This document shows positions 51,965-64,000 of a DNA stretch of 64,000 nucleotides, piece by piece (positions within the stretch are counted from its first letter, which is position 1; the number at the start of each line of letters is the position of its first letter). This DNA is from LMUY01 sp965199555. GTDB lineage: Bacteria; Pseudomonadota; Alphaproteobacteria; Acetobacterales; Acetobacteraceae. The position numbers and the translations under genes are program-made. The notes beneath the pieces were generated by a model, which was not told the DNA's origin, did no database searches, and saw nothing but the letters and a program-made list of their open reading frames with translations. The stretch lies in assembly GCA_965199555.1 (NCBI GenBank), contig CBDASJ010000022.1, positions 1 through 64,000 on the forward strand, given 5' to 3'.

Positions 51965-52201
51965 GGGCAGGCGGGGCTGCGGCCCTGCCGAACCTGTCCG
52001 AGATTGCACGTACCCGTAGGGGTTCAAAGGGCTTCGGCCCGCGCGCAGGAGACGGGAATGCCAGATGCCGATGGAATGATCGGGTGATGTCTGGCGGTTC
52101 CGGCTGGATGGACAGGCGAACCGGCGATGGCGCTGCCATCGCCAGAGGGAAACCTGGTCCCACGCGGTCCAAACGCGCGGGGCCACCGACGGAGAGCGGT
52201 A

Positions 52202-52744
52202 TTGGACCGTACGGAGAAGCGGGAGTTCGTCTCCTCCCTCGCCGATGTGTTCGCACAAACGTCGATGGTGGTCGTCACCCAGAACAAGGGGATGACGGTT
52301 GCCGACGTGACAGTGCTGCGGACGCGGATGCGGGCGGCGGGGGCGACCTTCAAGGTCGCGAAGAACCGGCTGGCCACCCTCGCCTTGGATGGGACCCGAT
52401 TCGAAAGCATCAAGCCCATGCTGAAGGGACCGACCGCGCTTGCGTGGGCGGCCGACCCGGTGGCGGTGGCGAAGGTGGCTGTCGAGTTCGCCAGGACCAA
52501 CGAGAAGCTCGTGATCATCGGCGGTGCGCTTGGCACCCAGACGCTGGATGCGGATGGGATCAAGGCGCTGGCCGAGTTGCCGAGCCTGGACGCGTTGCGC
52601 GGGAAGATCCTGGGGCTGCTTGCCGCCCCGGCGACTCGGATTGCGGGCGTGCTGCAGGCCCCGGCCGGGCAACTCGCGCGGGTCCTTGGGGCCTATGCCA
52701 ACAAGGACGGTGACGAGCCGTCCGAAGGCGCGGAAGCAGCCTAA
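52202..52744 (+). CDS. rplJ: 50S ribosomal protein L10
   Basis: L10 anchors the L7/L12 stalk. The 180-residue product starts at TTG 52202, giving the normal LDRTEKREFVSSLADVFAQ N-terminus, with GGAG at 52191-52194. The open frame up to 52127 would add an unrelated segment. TFKVAKNRLATLAL and the C-terminal helix that binds L7/L12 are present. A weak TTG start fits a gene controlled at translation by L10 itself, which is inferred. Confidence 0.95.
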   Translation: MDRTEKREFVSSLADVFAQTSMVVVTQNKGMTVADVTVLRTRMRAAGATFKVAKNRLATLALDGTRFESIKPMLKGPTALAWAADPVAVAKVAVEFARTNEKLVIIGGALGTQTLDADGIKALAELPSLDALRGKILGLLAAPATRIAGVLQAPAGQLARVLGAYANKDGDEPSEGAEAA

Positions 52745-52831
52745 CGCCTGTCACCACCACCTGGCGAGCCCACGGAGATATTACCGGGCTTGCACCGAAC
52801 CGATCAAACCATCATCTAGGGACCTGATATA

Positions 52832-53215
52832 ATGGCTGACCTGACCAAGATCGTCGACGAGCTTTCCAGCCTGACCGTGCTGGAAGCTGCCGAGCTGAGC
52901 AAGCTACTGGAAGAGAAGTGGGGCGTGTCCGCCGCCGCTCCCGTGGCGGCCGCAGCGCCGGCGGCTGGCGGCGGTGGCGCCGCGGCTGCCCCCGTCGAAG
53001 AGCAAACCGAGTTCACGGTGATCCTCGCCAAGGCCGGCGAGAAGAAGATTAACGTGATCAAGGAAGTCCGGGCGATCACCGCGCTCGGCCTGAAGGAAGC
53101 CAAGGACCTCGTCGAAGGTGCGCCGAAGACCGTGAAGGAAGGCGTGTCCAAGGACGAGGCCGCGAAGCTGAAGAAGCAGCTAGAGGACCAGGGTGCGAGC
53201 GTCGAAATCAAGTAA
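52832..53215 (+). CDS. rplL: 50S ribosomal protein L7/L12
   Basis: The 127-residue stalk protein that recruits translation factors. It has the N-terminal dimerisation helix (LTVLEAAELSKLLEEKWGVS), an Ala/Gly hinge, and the factor-binding C-terminal domain (KKINVIKEVRAITALGLKEA and KDLVEGAPKTVKEG). ATG at 52832 has AGGGA upstream. An 181-bp gap with a hairpin separates it from rpoB. Confidence 0.98.
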   Translation: MADLTKIVDELSSLTVLEAAELSKLLEEKWGVSAAAPVAAAAPAAGGGGAAAAPVEEQTEFTVILAKAGEKKINVIKEVRAITALGLKEAKDLVEGAPKTVKEGVSKDEAAKLKKQLEDQGASVEIK

Positions 53216-53263
53216 CGCGCGCTGCTACTGGCCGGGGTGTTTCCCCCGCGCTTGATCTGGGAC

Positions 53264-53291
53264 GGGCGGGAATCCATGGCGGTTCCCGCCC
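53264..53291 (+). terminator. Hairpin between rplL and rpoB, possible attenuator
   Basis: GGGCGGGAA and its exact complement form a 9-bp stem with a 10-nt loop, 49 bp after rplL. In E. coli a partial terminator and an RNase III site lie in this gap and lower rpoBC relative to ribosomal genes. The position fits, but there is no U-tract. Confidence 0.45.
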
Positions 53292-53396
53292 ATCCTCCGT
53301 TTCCGGCCGCGGAATGGCCGTGGCAACCACTGCCGGCGCGATGAGCCCGGAGACGATGGCACGCCGGGCGGTGTCCGGCCAGAGGCAAGGATTGGC

Positions 53397-57566
<4,170 letters not shown>

Positions 57567-57586
57567 GGCGAGGGGCCCTGCCCCTC

Positions 57587-57660
57587 GACCCGCCAGAGGA
57601 CAGTCGTCCGCTGGACATCTGTGTATAGGATTCCAAAGGACGACTGTCCTTTGGCGGGTC
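57587..57660 (+). repeat. Double-hairpin palindromic element between rpoB and rpoC
   Basis: Two 23-nt arms (57587-57609 and 57638-57660) are inverted copies with one mismatch around a 28-nt loop. Each arm overlaps a smaller hairpin: an imperfect one at 57593-57614 and a perfect 9-bp one at 57633-57654 (CCAAAGGAC-GACT-GTCCTTTGG). Flanking GC stretches (CCCTGCCCC and GGGCAGCGCCCC) extend the symmetry. It looks like a REP/BIME-type intergenic repeat or a processing signal. No other copy is in the window. Confidence 0.7.
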
Positions 57661-57708
57661 CAGGGCAGCGCCCCGGCCTCGACTGTTTCGTCTCCCTAGG
57701 AGGTCGAT

Positions 57709-60700
57709 ATGAATGAACTGATGAAGATCCTTGGCCAGGGCGGCACCGCCGCGACCTTTGACCAGATCAAGATCCAGATGGCCTCCCCGGAGCAAATCCG
57801 CTCCTGGTCGTATGGCGAGATCAAGAAGCCGGAGACGATCAACTACCGCACCTTCAAGCCGGAGCGGGACGGGCTGTTCTGCGCCCGCATCTTCGGGCCG
57901 ATCAAGGACTACGAGTGCCTATGCGGCAAGTACAAGCGGATGAAGTTCCGCGGCATCATCTGCGAGAAGTGCGGCGTGGAGGTCACGCTGCAGAAGGTGC
58001 GGCGCGAGCGCATGGGCCATATCGAGCTGGCCTCGCCCGTGGCGCATATCTGGTTCCTCAAGAGCCTGCCCAGCCGGATCGGCCTGATGGTCGACCTGAC
58101 GCTGAAGGAACTCGAGAAGATCCTGTATTTCGAGAGCTACGTCGTGCTCGACCCGGGCGCCACCGACCTCAAGCTGCACCAGTTGCTGTCCGAGGACATG
58201 CTGGAAGCCAAGCAGGACGAGTATGGCGATGATTTCCGCTACGGCATCGGCGCCGAGGCCATCAAGCAGATCCTGCTCGGCATCGACATCCAGGCCGACA
58301 AGGTCCGCCTGCGCGCCGAGCTGAAGGAGACGACCAGCGAGGCCAAGCGCAAGAAGCTGGTCAAGCGGCTGAAGCTGATCGAGGCGTTCGGCGAAAGCGG
58401 TGCGTTGCCGGCCTGGATGATCCTGGACGTGGTGCCGGTGATCCCGCCCGAGCTGCGCCCGCTGGTGCCGCTGGATGGCGGGCGGTTCGCCACCTCCGAC
58501 CTGAACGATTTGTATCGCCGGGTGATCAACCGCAACAATCGGTTGAAGCGGCTGATCGAGTTGCGGGCGCCGGACATCATCGTGCGCAACGAGAAGCGCA
58601 TGCTGCAGGAATCGGTGGACGCGCTGTTCGACAACGGCCGCCGCGGCCGCGCGATCACCGGCGCCAACAAGCGTCCGCTGAAGTCGCTGTCCGACATGCT
58701 GAAGGGCAAGCAGGGCCGGTTCCGCCAGAACCTGCTGGGCAAGCGCGTCGACTACTCCGGCCGCTCCGTCATCGTGGTGGGACCGGAGTTGAAGCTGCAC
58801 CAATGCGGCTTGCCGAAGAAGATGGCGTTGGAGCTGTTCAAGCCGTTCATCTACTCCAAGCTGGAGAAGTATGGCCACGCCACCACCATCAAGGCCGCCA
58901 AGCGGATGGTGGAGAAGGAGCGTCCGGAGGTGTGGGACATCCTGGAAGAGGTGATCCGCGAGCACCCGGTGATGCTGAACCGGGCGCCGACGCTGCACCG
59001 GCTCGGCATCCAGGCGTTCGAGCCGGTGCTGATCGAAGGCAAGGCGATCCAGCTGCACCCGCTGGTTTGCACCGCATTCAACGCGGATTTCGACGGCGAC
59101 CAGATGGCCGTGCACGTGCCGCTAAGCCTGGAAGCGCAGCTCGAGGCGCGGGTGCTGATGATGTCGACCAACAACATCCTCAGCCCGGCCAACGGCAAGC
59201 CGATCATCGTGCCCAGCCAGGACATCGTGCTGGGGCTGTACTATTTGAGCCTTGAGACCGCCGCGTTCCGCGAGACCAAGGACGAGGAAACCACGGCGTT
59301 CGGCACCATCGGCGAGATCGAGTTTGCACTCGCGGCGAAGGCTGTCCATTTGCATGACAAGGTGCGCGCCCGCTTCGAGACGGTGGATGCGGAGGGTGTG
59401 CGCACCCGCAGCATCGTCGTCACCACGCCGGGCCGCATGCTGATCGCGCAGATCCTGCCGAAGCATCCGAACGTGCCATTCTCGCTGATCAACCGGCAGT
59501 TGACCAAGAAGAATGTGTCCGACGTGATCGACGCGGTGTATCGCCATTGCGGCCAGAAGGAATGCGTGATCTTCGCCGACCGGCTGATGGGGCTGGGCTT
59601 CGGCCAGGCCGCCAAGGCCGGGCTGTCCTTCGGCAAGGACGACCTGATCATCCCGGACAACAAGTGGGAGCTGATCGGCAAGACCAAGGACGAGGTCAAG
59701 GAGTTCGAGCAGCAATACCAGGACGGGCTGATCACCGCCGGCGAGCGCTACAACAAGGTGGTGGATAGCTGGTCGCGCTGCACCGACGAGGTGGCCGGCG
59801 CGATGATGAAGGAGATCAGCAAGCAGGAGGTGGGCAAGCCCACCAACAGCGTGTGGATGATGTCGCATTCCGGCGCCCGCGGTTCGCCGGCGCAGATGCG
59901 GCAGTTGGCTGGCATGCGCGGCCTGATGGCCAAGCCATCGGGCGAGATCATCGAGCAGCCGATCATCGCGAACTTCAAGGAAGGCCTGACCGTGCTGGAG
60001 TATTTCAACTCCACCCATGGCGCCCGCAAGGGCCTGGCCGACACCGCGTTGAAGACGGCGAACTCCGGCTACCTGACCCGTCGGCTGGTGGACGTGGCGC
60101 AGGACTGCATCATCCACGAGGAGGATTGCGGCACCGAGCGCGGGCTGACCGTGAAGCCCGTCATGGATGGCGGCGAGGTGGTGGCCAGCCTGTCCGAGCG
60201 CATCCTGGGCCGCACCACGGCCGAGGACGTGCTGGACCCCGTCTCCGGCGTGGTGCTGGTGGGCAACAACACCCTGATCGAGGAAACGCAGGCCGAGCTG
60301 ATCGAGAAGGGCGGCGTCGAGCAGGTGAAGATCCGCTCCGTGCTGACCTGCGAGGCCGGGGTCGGTGTGTGCGCGCATTGCTACGGCCGTGACCTGGCCC
60401 GCGGCACCCCCGTGAACATCGGCGAGGCGGTGGGCGTTATCGCCGCCCAGTCGATCGGGGAGCCGGGCACGCAGCTGACCATGCGCACCTTCCACATCGG
60501 CGGCGCGGCGCAGCGTGGCGCCGAGGTGTCCAACGTGGAAGCCAGCCATGACGGCACCATCGTGGTGAAGAACCGCGTGGTGGTGGAGAACAGCGCCAAG
60601 ATCCAGGTGGTGATGTCGCGCAACTGCGAGATCGTGCTGGCGGACGACAAGGGACGCGAGCGCGCCCGCTTCCGCGTGCCGTACGGGGCCCGGCTGCTGT

Positions 60701-61869
60701 CGGATGACGGCCAGGCCGTCACTCGCGGGCAGAAGCTGGCGGAATGGGACCCCTACACCCTGCCGATCATCACGGAGCGTGCCGGCACGGTCGAATACCT
60801 CGACCTGCTGGACGGCGTGACGCTGATCGAGAAGGTGGACGAGGTCACCGGCCTCACCAGCCGCGTGGTGGTGGACTACAAGCAGATGACCAAGGGCGTT
60901 GACCTGCGTCCCCGCCTGCAGCTGAAGGACGAGAAGGGGGAGGTGCTGAAGCTGCCGAATGGCGCGGAGGCACGCTACTTCCTCAACCCGGACTCCATCC
61001 TGTCGGTGGACAACGGGGCCGTGGTGCATGCCGGCGACGTACTGGCGCGCATCCCGCGCGAAGGCAGTAAGACCCGAGACATCACCGGCGGTCTGCCGCG
61101 CGTGGCGGAGCTGTTCGAGGCCCGGCGGCCAAAGGACAACGCGGTTATCGCGGAAACGGATGGCCGGGTGGAGTTCGGCAAGGACTACAAGGCCAAGCGC
61201 CGCATCATCGTGAAGAACGACGAGACTGGCGAGGAGACCGAATACCTGATCACCAAGGGTAAGCACGTCTCGGTGCAGGAGGGCGATTTCGTGCGTCGCG
61301 GCGACCCGTTGGTCGACGGGCCGCGCGTGCCGCATGACATCCTGAAGGTGCTGGGGGTGGAGGCGCTGTCCGATTACCTGGTGAACGAGATTCAGGACGT
61401 TTATCGGCTGCAGGGCGTGAAGATCAACGACAAGCACATCGAAGTCATCGTCCGGCAGATGCTGCAGAAGGTGGAGATCACCGATCCGGGTGACACCACG
61501 TTCCTCAGCGGCGAGCAGGTCGACCGGGTCGAGTTCGACCTGGAAAATGGCAAGCTGCAGAAGGACGACCGGATTGCGGTGGCGACGCCAGTGTTGCAGG
61601 GCATCACCAAGGCCAGCCTGCAAACCCACAGCTTCATCAGCGCCGCTTCCTTCCAGGAAACGACGCGGGTGCTGACCGAGGCCGCGACCGCGGGCAAGGT
61701 CGACACGCTGAACGGGTTGAAGGAGAACGTGATCGTCGGGCGCCTGATCCCGGCGGGCACGGGCAGCGTGATGAACCGGCTGCGCCAGGTGGCGATGAAC
61801 CGCGACCAATCTCGTGCCGTGCCGGCCGGGGAAACGCCGCAGATCACTGGGCGGCAAGCGGCGGAGTAG
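57709..61869 (+). CDS. rpoC: RNA polymerase subunit beta'
   Basis: The 1386-residue subunit carries the active-site Mg motif NADFDGDQM at 458-466. N-terminal zinc-ribbon cysteines are in CLCGKYKRMKF and CEKCGVEVT, and the second set is at CEAGVGVCAHCYGRDLARG. The trigger loop and bridge regions are intact (MMSHSGARGSPAQMRQLAGM). ATG has AGGAGG at 57698-57703. It is followed by a strong terminator. Full length. Confidence 0.99.
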   Translation: MNELMKILGQGGTAATFDQIKIQMASPEQIRSWSYGEIKKPETINYRTFKPERDGLFCARIFGPIKDYECLCGKYKRMKFRGIICEKCGVEVTLQKVRRERMGHIELASPVAHIWFLKSLPSRIGLMVDLTLKELEKILYFESYVVLDPGATDLKLHQLLSEDMLEAKQDEYGDDFRYGIGAEAIKQILLGIDIQADKVRLRAELKETTSEAKRKKLVKRLKLIEAFGESGALPAWMILDVVPVIPPELRPLVPLDGGRFATSDLNDLYRRVINRNNRLKRLIELRAPDIIVRNEKRMLQESVDALFDNGRRGRAITGANKRPLKSLSDMLKGKQGRFRQNLLGKRVDYSGRSVIVVGPELKLHQCGLPKKMALELFKPFIYSKLEKYGHATTIKAAKRMVEKERPEVWDILEEVIREHPVMLNRAPTLHRLGIQAFEPVLIEGKAIQLHPLVCTAFNADFDGDQMAVHVPLSLEAQLEARVLMMSTNNILSPANGKPIIVPSQDIVLGLYYLSLETAAFRETKDEETTAFGTIGEIEFALAAKAVHLHDKVRARFETVDAEGVRTRSIVVTTPGRMLIAQILPKHPNVPFSLINRQLTKKNVSDVIDAVYRHCGQKECVIFADRLMGLGFGQAAKAGLSFGKDDLIIPDNKWELIGKTKDEVKEFEQQYQDGLITAGERYNKVVDSWSRCTDEVAGAMMKEISKQEVGKPTNSVWMMSHSGARGSPAQMRQLAGMRGLMAKPSGEIIEQPIIANFKEGLTVLEYFNSTHGARKGLADTALKTANSGYLTRRLVDVAQDCIIHEEDCGTERGLTVKPVMDGGEVVASLSERILGRTTAEDVLDPVSGVVLVGNNTLIEETQAELIEKGGVEQVKIRSVLTCEAGVGVCAHCYGRDLARGTPVNIGEAVGVIAAQSIGEPGTQLTMRTFHIGGAAQRGAEVSNVEASHDGTIVVKNRVVVENSAKIQVVMSRNCEIVLADDKGRERARFRVPYGARLLSDDGQAVTRGQKLAEWDPYTLPIITERAGTVEYLDLLDGVTLIEKVDEVTGLTSRVVVDYKQMTKGVDLRPRLQLKDEKGEVLKLPNGAEARYFLNPDSILSVDNGAVVHAGDVLARIPREGSKTRDITGGLPRVAELFEARRPKDNAVIAETDGRVEFGKDYKAKRRIIVKNDETGEETEYLITKGKHVSVQEGDFVRRGDPLVDGPRVPHDILKVLGVEALSDYLVNEIQDVYRLQGVKINDKHIEVIVRQMLQKVEITDPGDTTFLSGEQVDRVEFDLENGKLQKDDRIAVATPVLQGITKASLQTHSFISAASFQETTRVLTEAATAGKVDTLNGLKENVIVGRLIPAGTGSVMNRLRQVAMNRDQSRAVPAGETPQITGRQAAE

Positions 61870-61874
61870 GATTG

Positions 61875-61906
61875 AGAACGGGGGGAGCTACGGCTCCCCC
61901 CGTTCT
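61875..61906 (+). terminator. Terminator of the rpl-rpoBC operon with UACG tetraloop
   Basis: A perfect 14-bp stem (AGAACGGGGGGAGC and complement) closes a TACG loop, giving C-UACG-G, a member of the very stable UNCG tetraloop family. TGTTT follows. It begins six bases after the rpoC stop and ends the operon. Confidence 0.9.
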
Positions 61907-62299
61907 GTTTGCCGGTGACCCTGGCAGCGGCCAGGCTCATTGTTGCGGCCGCATTTGCGGCGCGGCCGATCCACGAGCGCCCGTATCGGGACACTCGACA
62001 CTGGCGTTTGCATACTCAATGCAAGCGCCGGAATGATCGCAGCGACACCGAGGCTGCTTGCCAGGTTGAAGTTAACGCGACCGCGCTTGACTCGCCCTGA
62101 TCCCCCTCATACAACGCGCCCCTCAGCACACCCCTGGGCGCGCTGACAGTTTGCACCAGAGTGTGCGGTGCCGCCTCCCTCGCAGGGAAGCCAAGGCCGG
62201 ATGCAGGATGGACACCGCGCGGGTGGGCTCGCCCCATGTCGTGCGGATTTTGGTTTGACGGCGGGTTGCTCCGCCGGTGGATGAGGAACGAGAGGCCGA
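61907..62299. other. Non-coding region between rpoC terminator and rpsL
   Basis: About 390 bp without a credible gene. It contains the predicted str promoter at 62087-62115 and a TTAAC half-site at 62072-62076. The roughly 180-nt leader to rpsL is GC-rich and could fold, but no known riboswitch was recognised. Short open frames here lack family features. Confidence 0.5.
62087..62115 (+). promoter_or_regulatory. Promoter of the rpsL-rpsG(-tuf) operon with GANTC at -35
   Basis: TTGACT and TACAAC lie exactly 17 bp apart. The site GACTC (62089-62093), a CcrM methylation target, overlaps the -35. Transcription would start near 62122, leaving a leader of about 178 nt to the rpsL ATG. Confidence 0.65.
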
Positions 62300-62671
62300 A
62301 TGCCGACCATCAACCAGCTCATCGCGCACGGCCGTGAACCTGCCCCGAAGCGCAACAAGGTTCCGGCGTTGCAGTCCTGCCCGCAGAAGCGTGGCGTCTG
62401 CACCCGCGTCTACACGACCACGCCGAAGAAGCCGAACTCCGCCCTCCGCAAGGTCGCCAAGGTGCGCCTGACCAACGGGTTCGAGGTCGTGAGCTACATC
62501 CCTGGCGAGGGCCACAACCTGCAGGAACACAGCGTCGTGCTGATCCGCGGCGGCCGCGTGAAGGACCTTCCCGGCGTGCGCTACCACATCCTGCGCGGCG
62601 TGCTCGACACGCAGGGCATCGCCAAGCGCCGGCAGCGCCGGTCGCTGTATGGCGCCAAGCGGCCGAAGTGA
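62300..62671 (+). CDS. rpsL: 30S ribosomal protein S12
   Basis: The 123-residue decoding-centre protein. It has PTINQLIAHGREPAPKRNK, TTPKKPNSALRK with K43, and GGRVKDLPGVRYH with K88. These lysines are the residues changed in streptomycin resistance, so the sequence is of the sensitive type. AGAGG precedes the ATG. rpsG follows ten bases after its stop. Confidence 0.99.
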   Translation: MPTINQLIAHGREPAPKRNKVPALQSCPQKRGVCTRVYTTTPKKPNSALRKVAKVRLTNGFEVVSYIPGEGHNLQEHSVVLIRGGRVKDLPGVRYHILRGVLDTQGIAKRRQRRSLYGAKRPK

Positions 62672-62681
62672 GGGCGGGGCA

Positions 62682-63158
62682 ATGAGCAGACGCCGCCGCG
62701 CCATCAAGCGCGACATCCTGCCGGACGCCAAGTTCGGCGATACCGTGATCACGCGCTTCATGAATGCGCTGATGTATGACGGCAAGAAGTCCAACGCCGA
62801 AGGCATTGTCTACGGTGCACTGGACGTGTTGAAGCGCCGCGGCGGACCAGCGGCCGACCCGGTGCAGATGTTCCATTCCGCGCTGGACAACGTGAAGCCG
62901 GCCGTGGAAGTCCGTTCCCGCCGGGTTGGCGGTGCCACCTACCAGGTGCCGGTCGAAGTCCGCACGGAGCGGCGGCAGGCCTTGGCCATTCGGTGGCTGA
63001 TCGACTCCGCCCGCAAGCGGGGCGAGCACACCATGGAGGAGCGGCTGTCGAACGAACTGAACGACGCCGTGAACAACCGCGGCGCCGCGGTGAAGAAGCG
63101 TGAAGATACCCACCGGATGGCGGAGGCGAACAAGGCCTTTAGCCATTACCGCTGGTAG
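62682..63158 (+). CDS. rpsG: 30S ribosomal protein S7
   Basis: The 158-residue protein nucleates the 30S head. It has MSRRRRAIKRDILPDAKFGD, FMNALMYDGKKSNAEGIVYG and RRVGGATYQVPVEVRTERR. ATG 62682 gives the standard start; the frame from 62649 is longer without support. Unusually, tuf rather than fusA follows, 72 bp downstream. Confidence 0.99.
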   Translation: MSRRRRAIKRDILPDAKFGDTVITRFMNALMYDGKKSNAEGIVYGALDVLKRRGGPAADPVQMFHSALDNVKPAVEVRSRRVGGATYQVPVEVRTERRQALAIRWLIDSARKRGEHTMEERLSNELNDAVNNRGAAVKKREDTHRMAEANKAFSHYRW

Positions 63159-63230
63159 TTTCCCCCACCACCCAAACTGAGCCCACCCCTCATCTAGTTT
63201 GATCTTCGGGCGGGGCGACGGAGCAAGACG

Positions 63231-64000
63231 ATGGCCAAGGCGAAATTCGAACGGAACAAGCCGCACTGCAACATCGGCACGATCGGCCATGTGGACCATG
63301 GCAAGACGTCGCTGACGGCTGCGATCACTAAGGTTTTGGCAAAGACCGGTGGTGCGACCTTCACCGCCTACGACCAGATCGACAAGGCGCCGGAAGAGCG
63401 GGCGCGTGGCATCACGATCTCGACCGCCCATGTCGAGTATGAGACGGACAACCGCCACTACGCCCACGTCGACTGCCCCGGCCACGCCGACTACGTGAAG
63501 AACATGATCACCGGCGCCGCGCAGATGGACGGTGCGATCCTGGTCGTGTCCGCCGCAGACGGCCCGATGCCACAAACCCGCGAACACATCCTGCTGGCAC
63601 GCCAGGTCGGTGTGCCCGCGCTGGTGGTGTTCATGAACAAGGTCGACTTGGTGGACGACCCCGAATTGCTGGAATTGGTGGAGATGGAGGTGCGCGAGCT
63701 GCTGTCCTCCTACCAGTTCCCCGGCGACGATATCCCCATCATCAAAGGGTCCGCGGTGATGGCGCTGAACGACAAGAACCCGGAGCAGGGTGAGCAGGCC
63801 GTGCTGGAGCTGATGAAGGCGGTCGACGCCTACATCCCGCAGCCCGAGCGTGCCATGGACCGTCCGTTCCTGATGCCGGTCGAAGACGTGTTCTCCATCT
63901 CCGGCCGCGGCACGGTGGTGACCGGGCGCGTCGAACGCGGCGTGGTCAACGTGGGTGACGAGGTAGAGATCGTCGGCCTGAAGAACACGGTGAAGACCAT
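63231..64000 (+). CDS. tuf: Elongation factor Tu (3' end beyond window)
   Basis: EF-Tu brings aminoacyl-tRNA to the ribosome. The 256 residues visible include the P-loop GHVDHGKT at 19-26, the switch I RGITI motif, DCPGHADYVKNMITGAAQMD, and NKVD. Domain 2 begins near residue 210. ATG 63231 follows GGAG at 63220. The gene is cut by the window end. It directly follows rpsG, so fusA must be elsewhere. Confidence 0.98.
   Translation, partial: MAKAKFERNKPHCNIGTIGHVDHGKTSLTAAITKVLAKTGGATFTAYDQIDKAPEERARGITISTAHVEYETDNRHYAHVDCPGHADYVKNMITGAAQMDGAILVVSAADGPMPQTREHILLARQVGVPALVVFMNKVDLVDDPELLELVEMEVRELLSSYQFPGDDIPIIKGSAVMALNDKNPEQGEQAVLELMKAVDAYIPQPERAMDRPFLMPVEDVFSISGRGTVVTGRVERGVVNVGDEVEIVGLKNTVKT

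Noticed and set aside
59122..61857. A 911-codon open frame antisense to rpoC.
   Set aside because: Same cause: third-position GC bias leaves the reverse frame open. The sequence has no recognisable domain.

Overview
The window is GC-rich, densely coded alphaproteobacterial chromosome. FlbT, FlaF, a DUF1217 flagellar protein, the cell-cycle regulator GcrA, an aa3-type cox cluster and a mitochondrial-processing-peptidase-like M16 protease behind thrC all point to Alphaproteobacteria. Gene content suggests Rhodospirillales, perhaps Acetobacteraceae; that level is inference, since no 16S rRNA is present. No tRNA, rRNA, CRISPR array, transposase or prophage was recognised.

1-11.9 kb is a flagellar cluster. 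fliG (cut by the window edge), fliF, flgD and fliK run leftward; flgE, flgK, flgL, flagellin, flbT, flaF and a DUF1217 gene run rightward. Two back-to-back sigma-54 promoters flank a CGGCA-N5-TGCCG palindrome between fliK and flgE. A second copy of that palindrome lies beside a CtrA-like box upstream of fliF. This resembles the Caulobacter CtrA-FlbD-sigma54 flagellar cascade.

12-16 kb holds accessory genes (epoxide-hydrolase-like enzyme, formamidase family), gcrA, a cold-shock protein and a PmtA-like methyltransferase. 15.9-22 kb is the cytochrome c oxidase operon ctaC-ctaD-ctaB-small membrane protein-ctaG-ctaE-DUF983-SURF1. An M32 carboxypeptidase, three TadE/TadG-like genes and an amino-acid-type binding protein (22-27.2 kb) separate it from thrC and the M16 protease, which commonly follow SURF1 in this class. 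pmbA and a hybrid histidine kinase come next.

33-41.7 kb carries two small Cys/Gly-motif secreted peptides, glgC-glgA, ferredoxin-NADP reductase, a MarC protein, an EAL phosphodiesterase preceded by a CtrA-like box, a hexapeptide acyltransferase and a D-lactate-dehydrogenase-like flavoenzyme. 41.7-50.3 kb looks like sugar-acid or 2-hydroxyacid catabolism (HpcH aldolase, UxaA dehydratase, SDR, D-2-hydroxyacid dehydrogenase, ThDP enzyme), interleaved with a GNAT, a 58-residue secreted peptide, an EEP phosphatase and cardiolipin synthase.

50.3-64 kb is the information-processing core: rplK-rplA-rplJ-rplL-rpoB-rpoC, ending at a strong terminator with a UACG tetraloop, then rpsL-rpsG-tuf (tuf cut by the window end). 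secE/nusG are not upstream of rplK and fusA is not between rpsG and tuf. Promoter-like sequences upstream of both operons carry GANTC (CcrM) sites at the -35 element, which is notable because GcrA is also encoded here.
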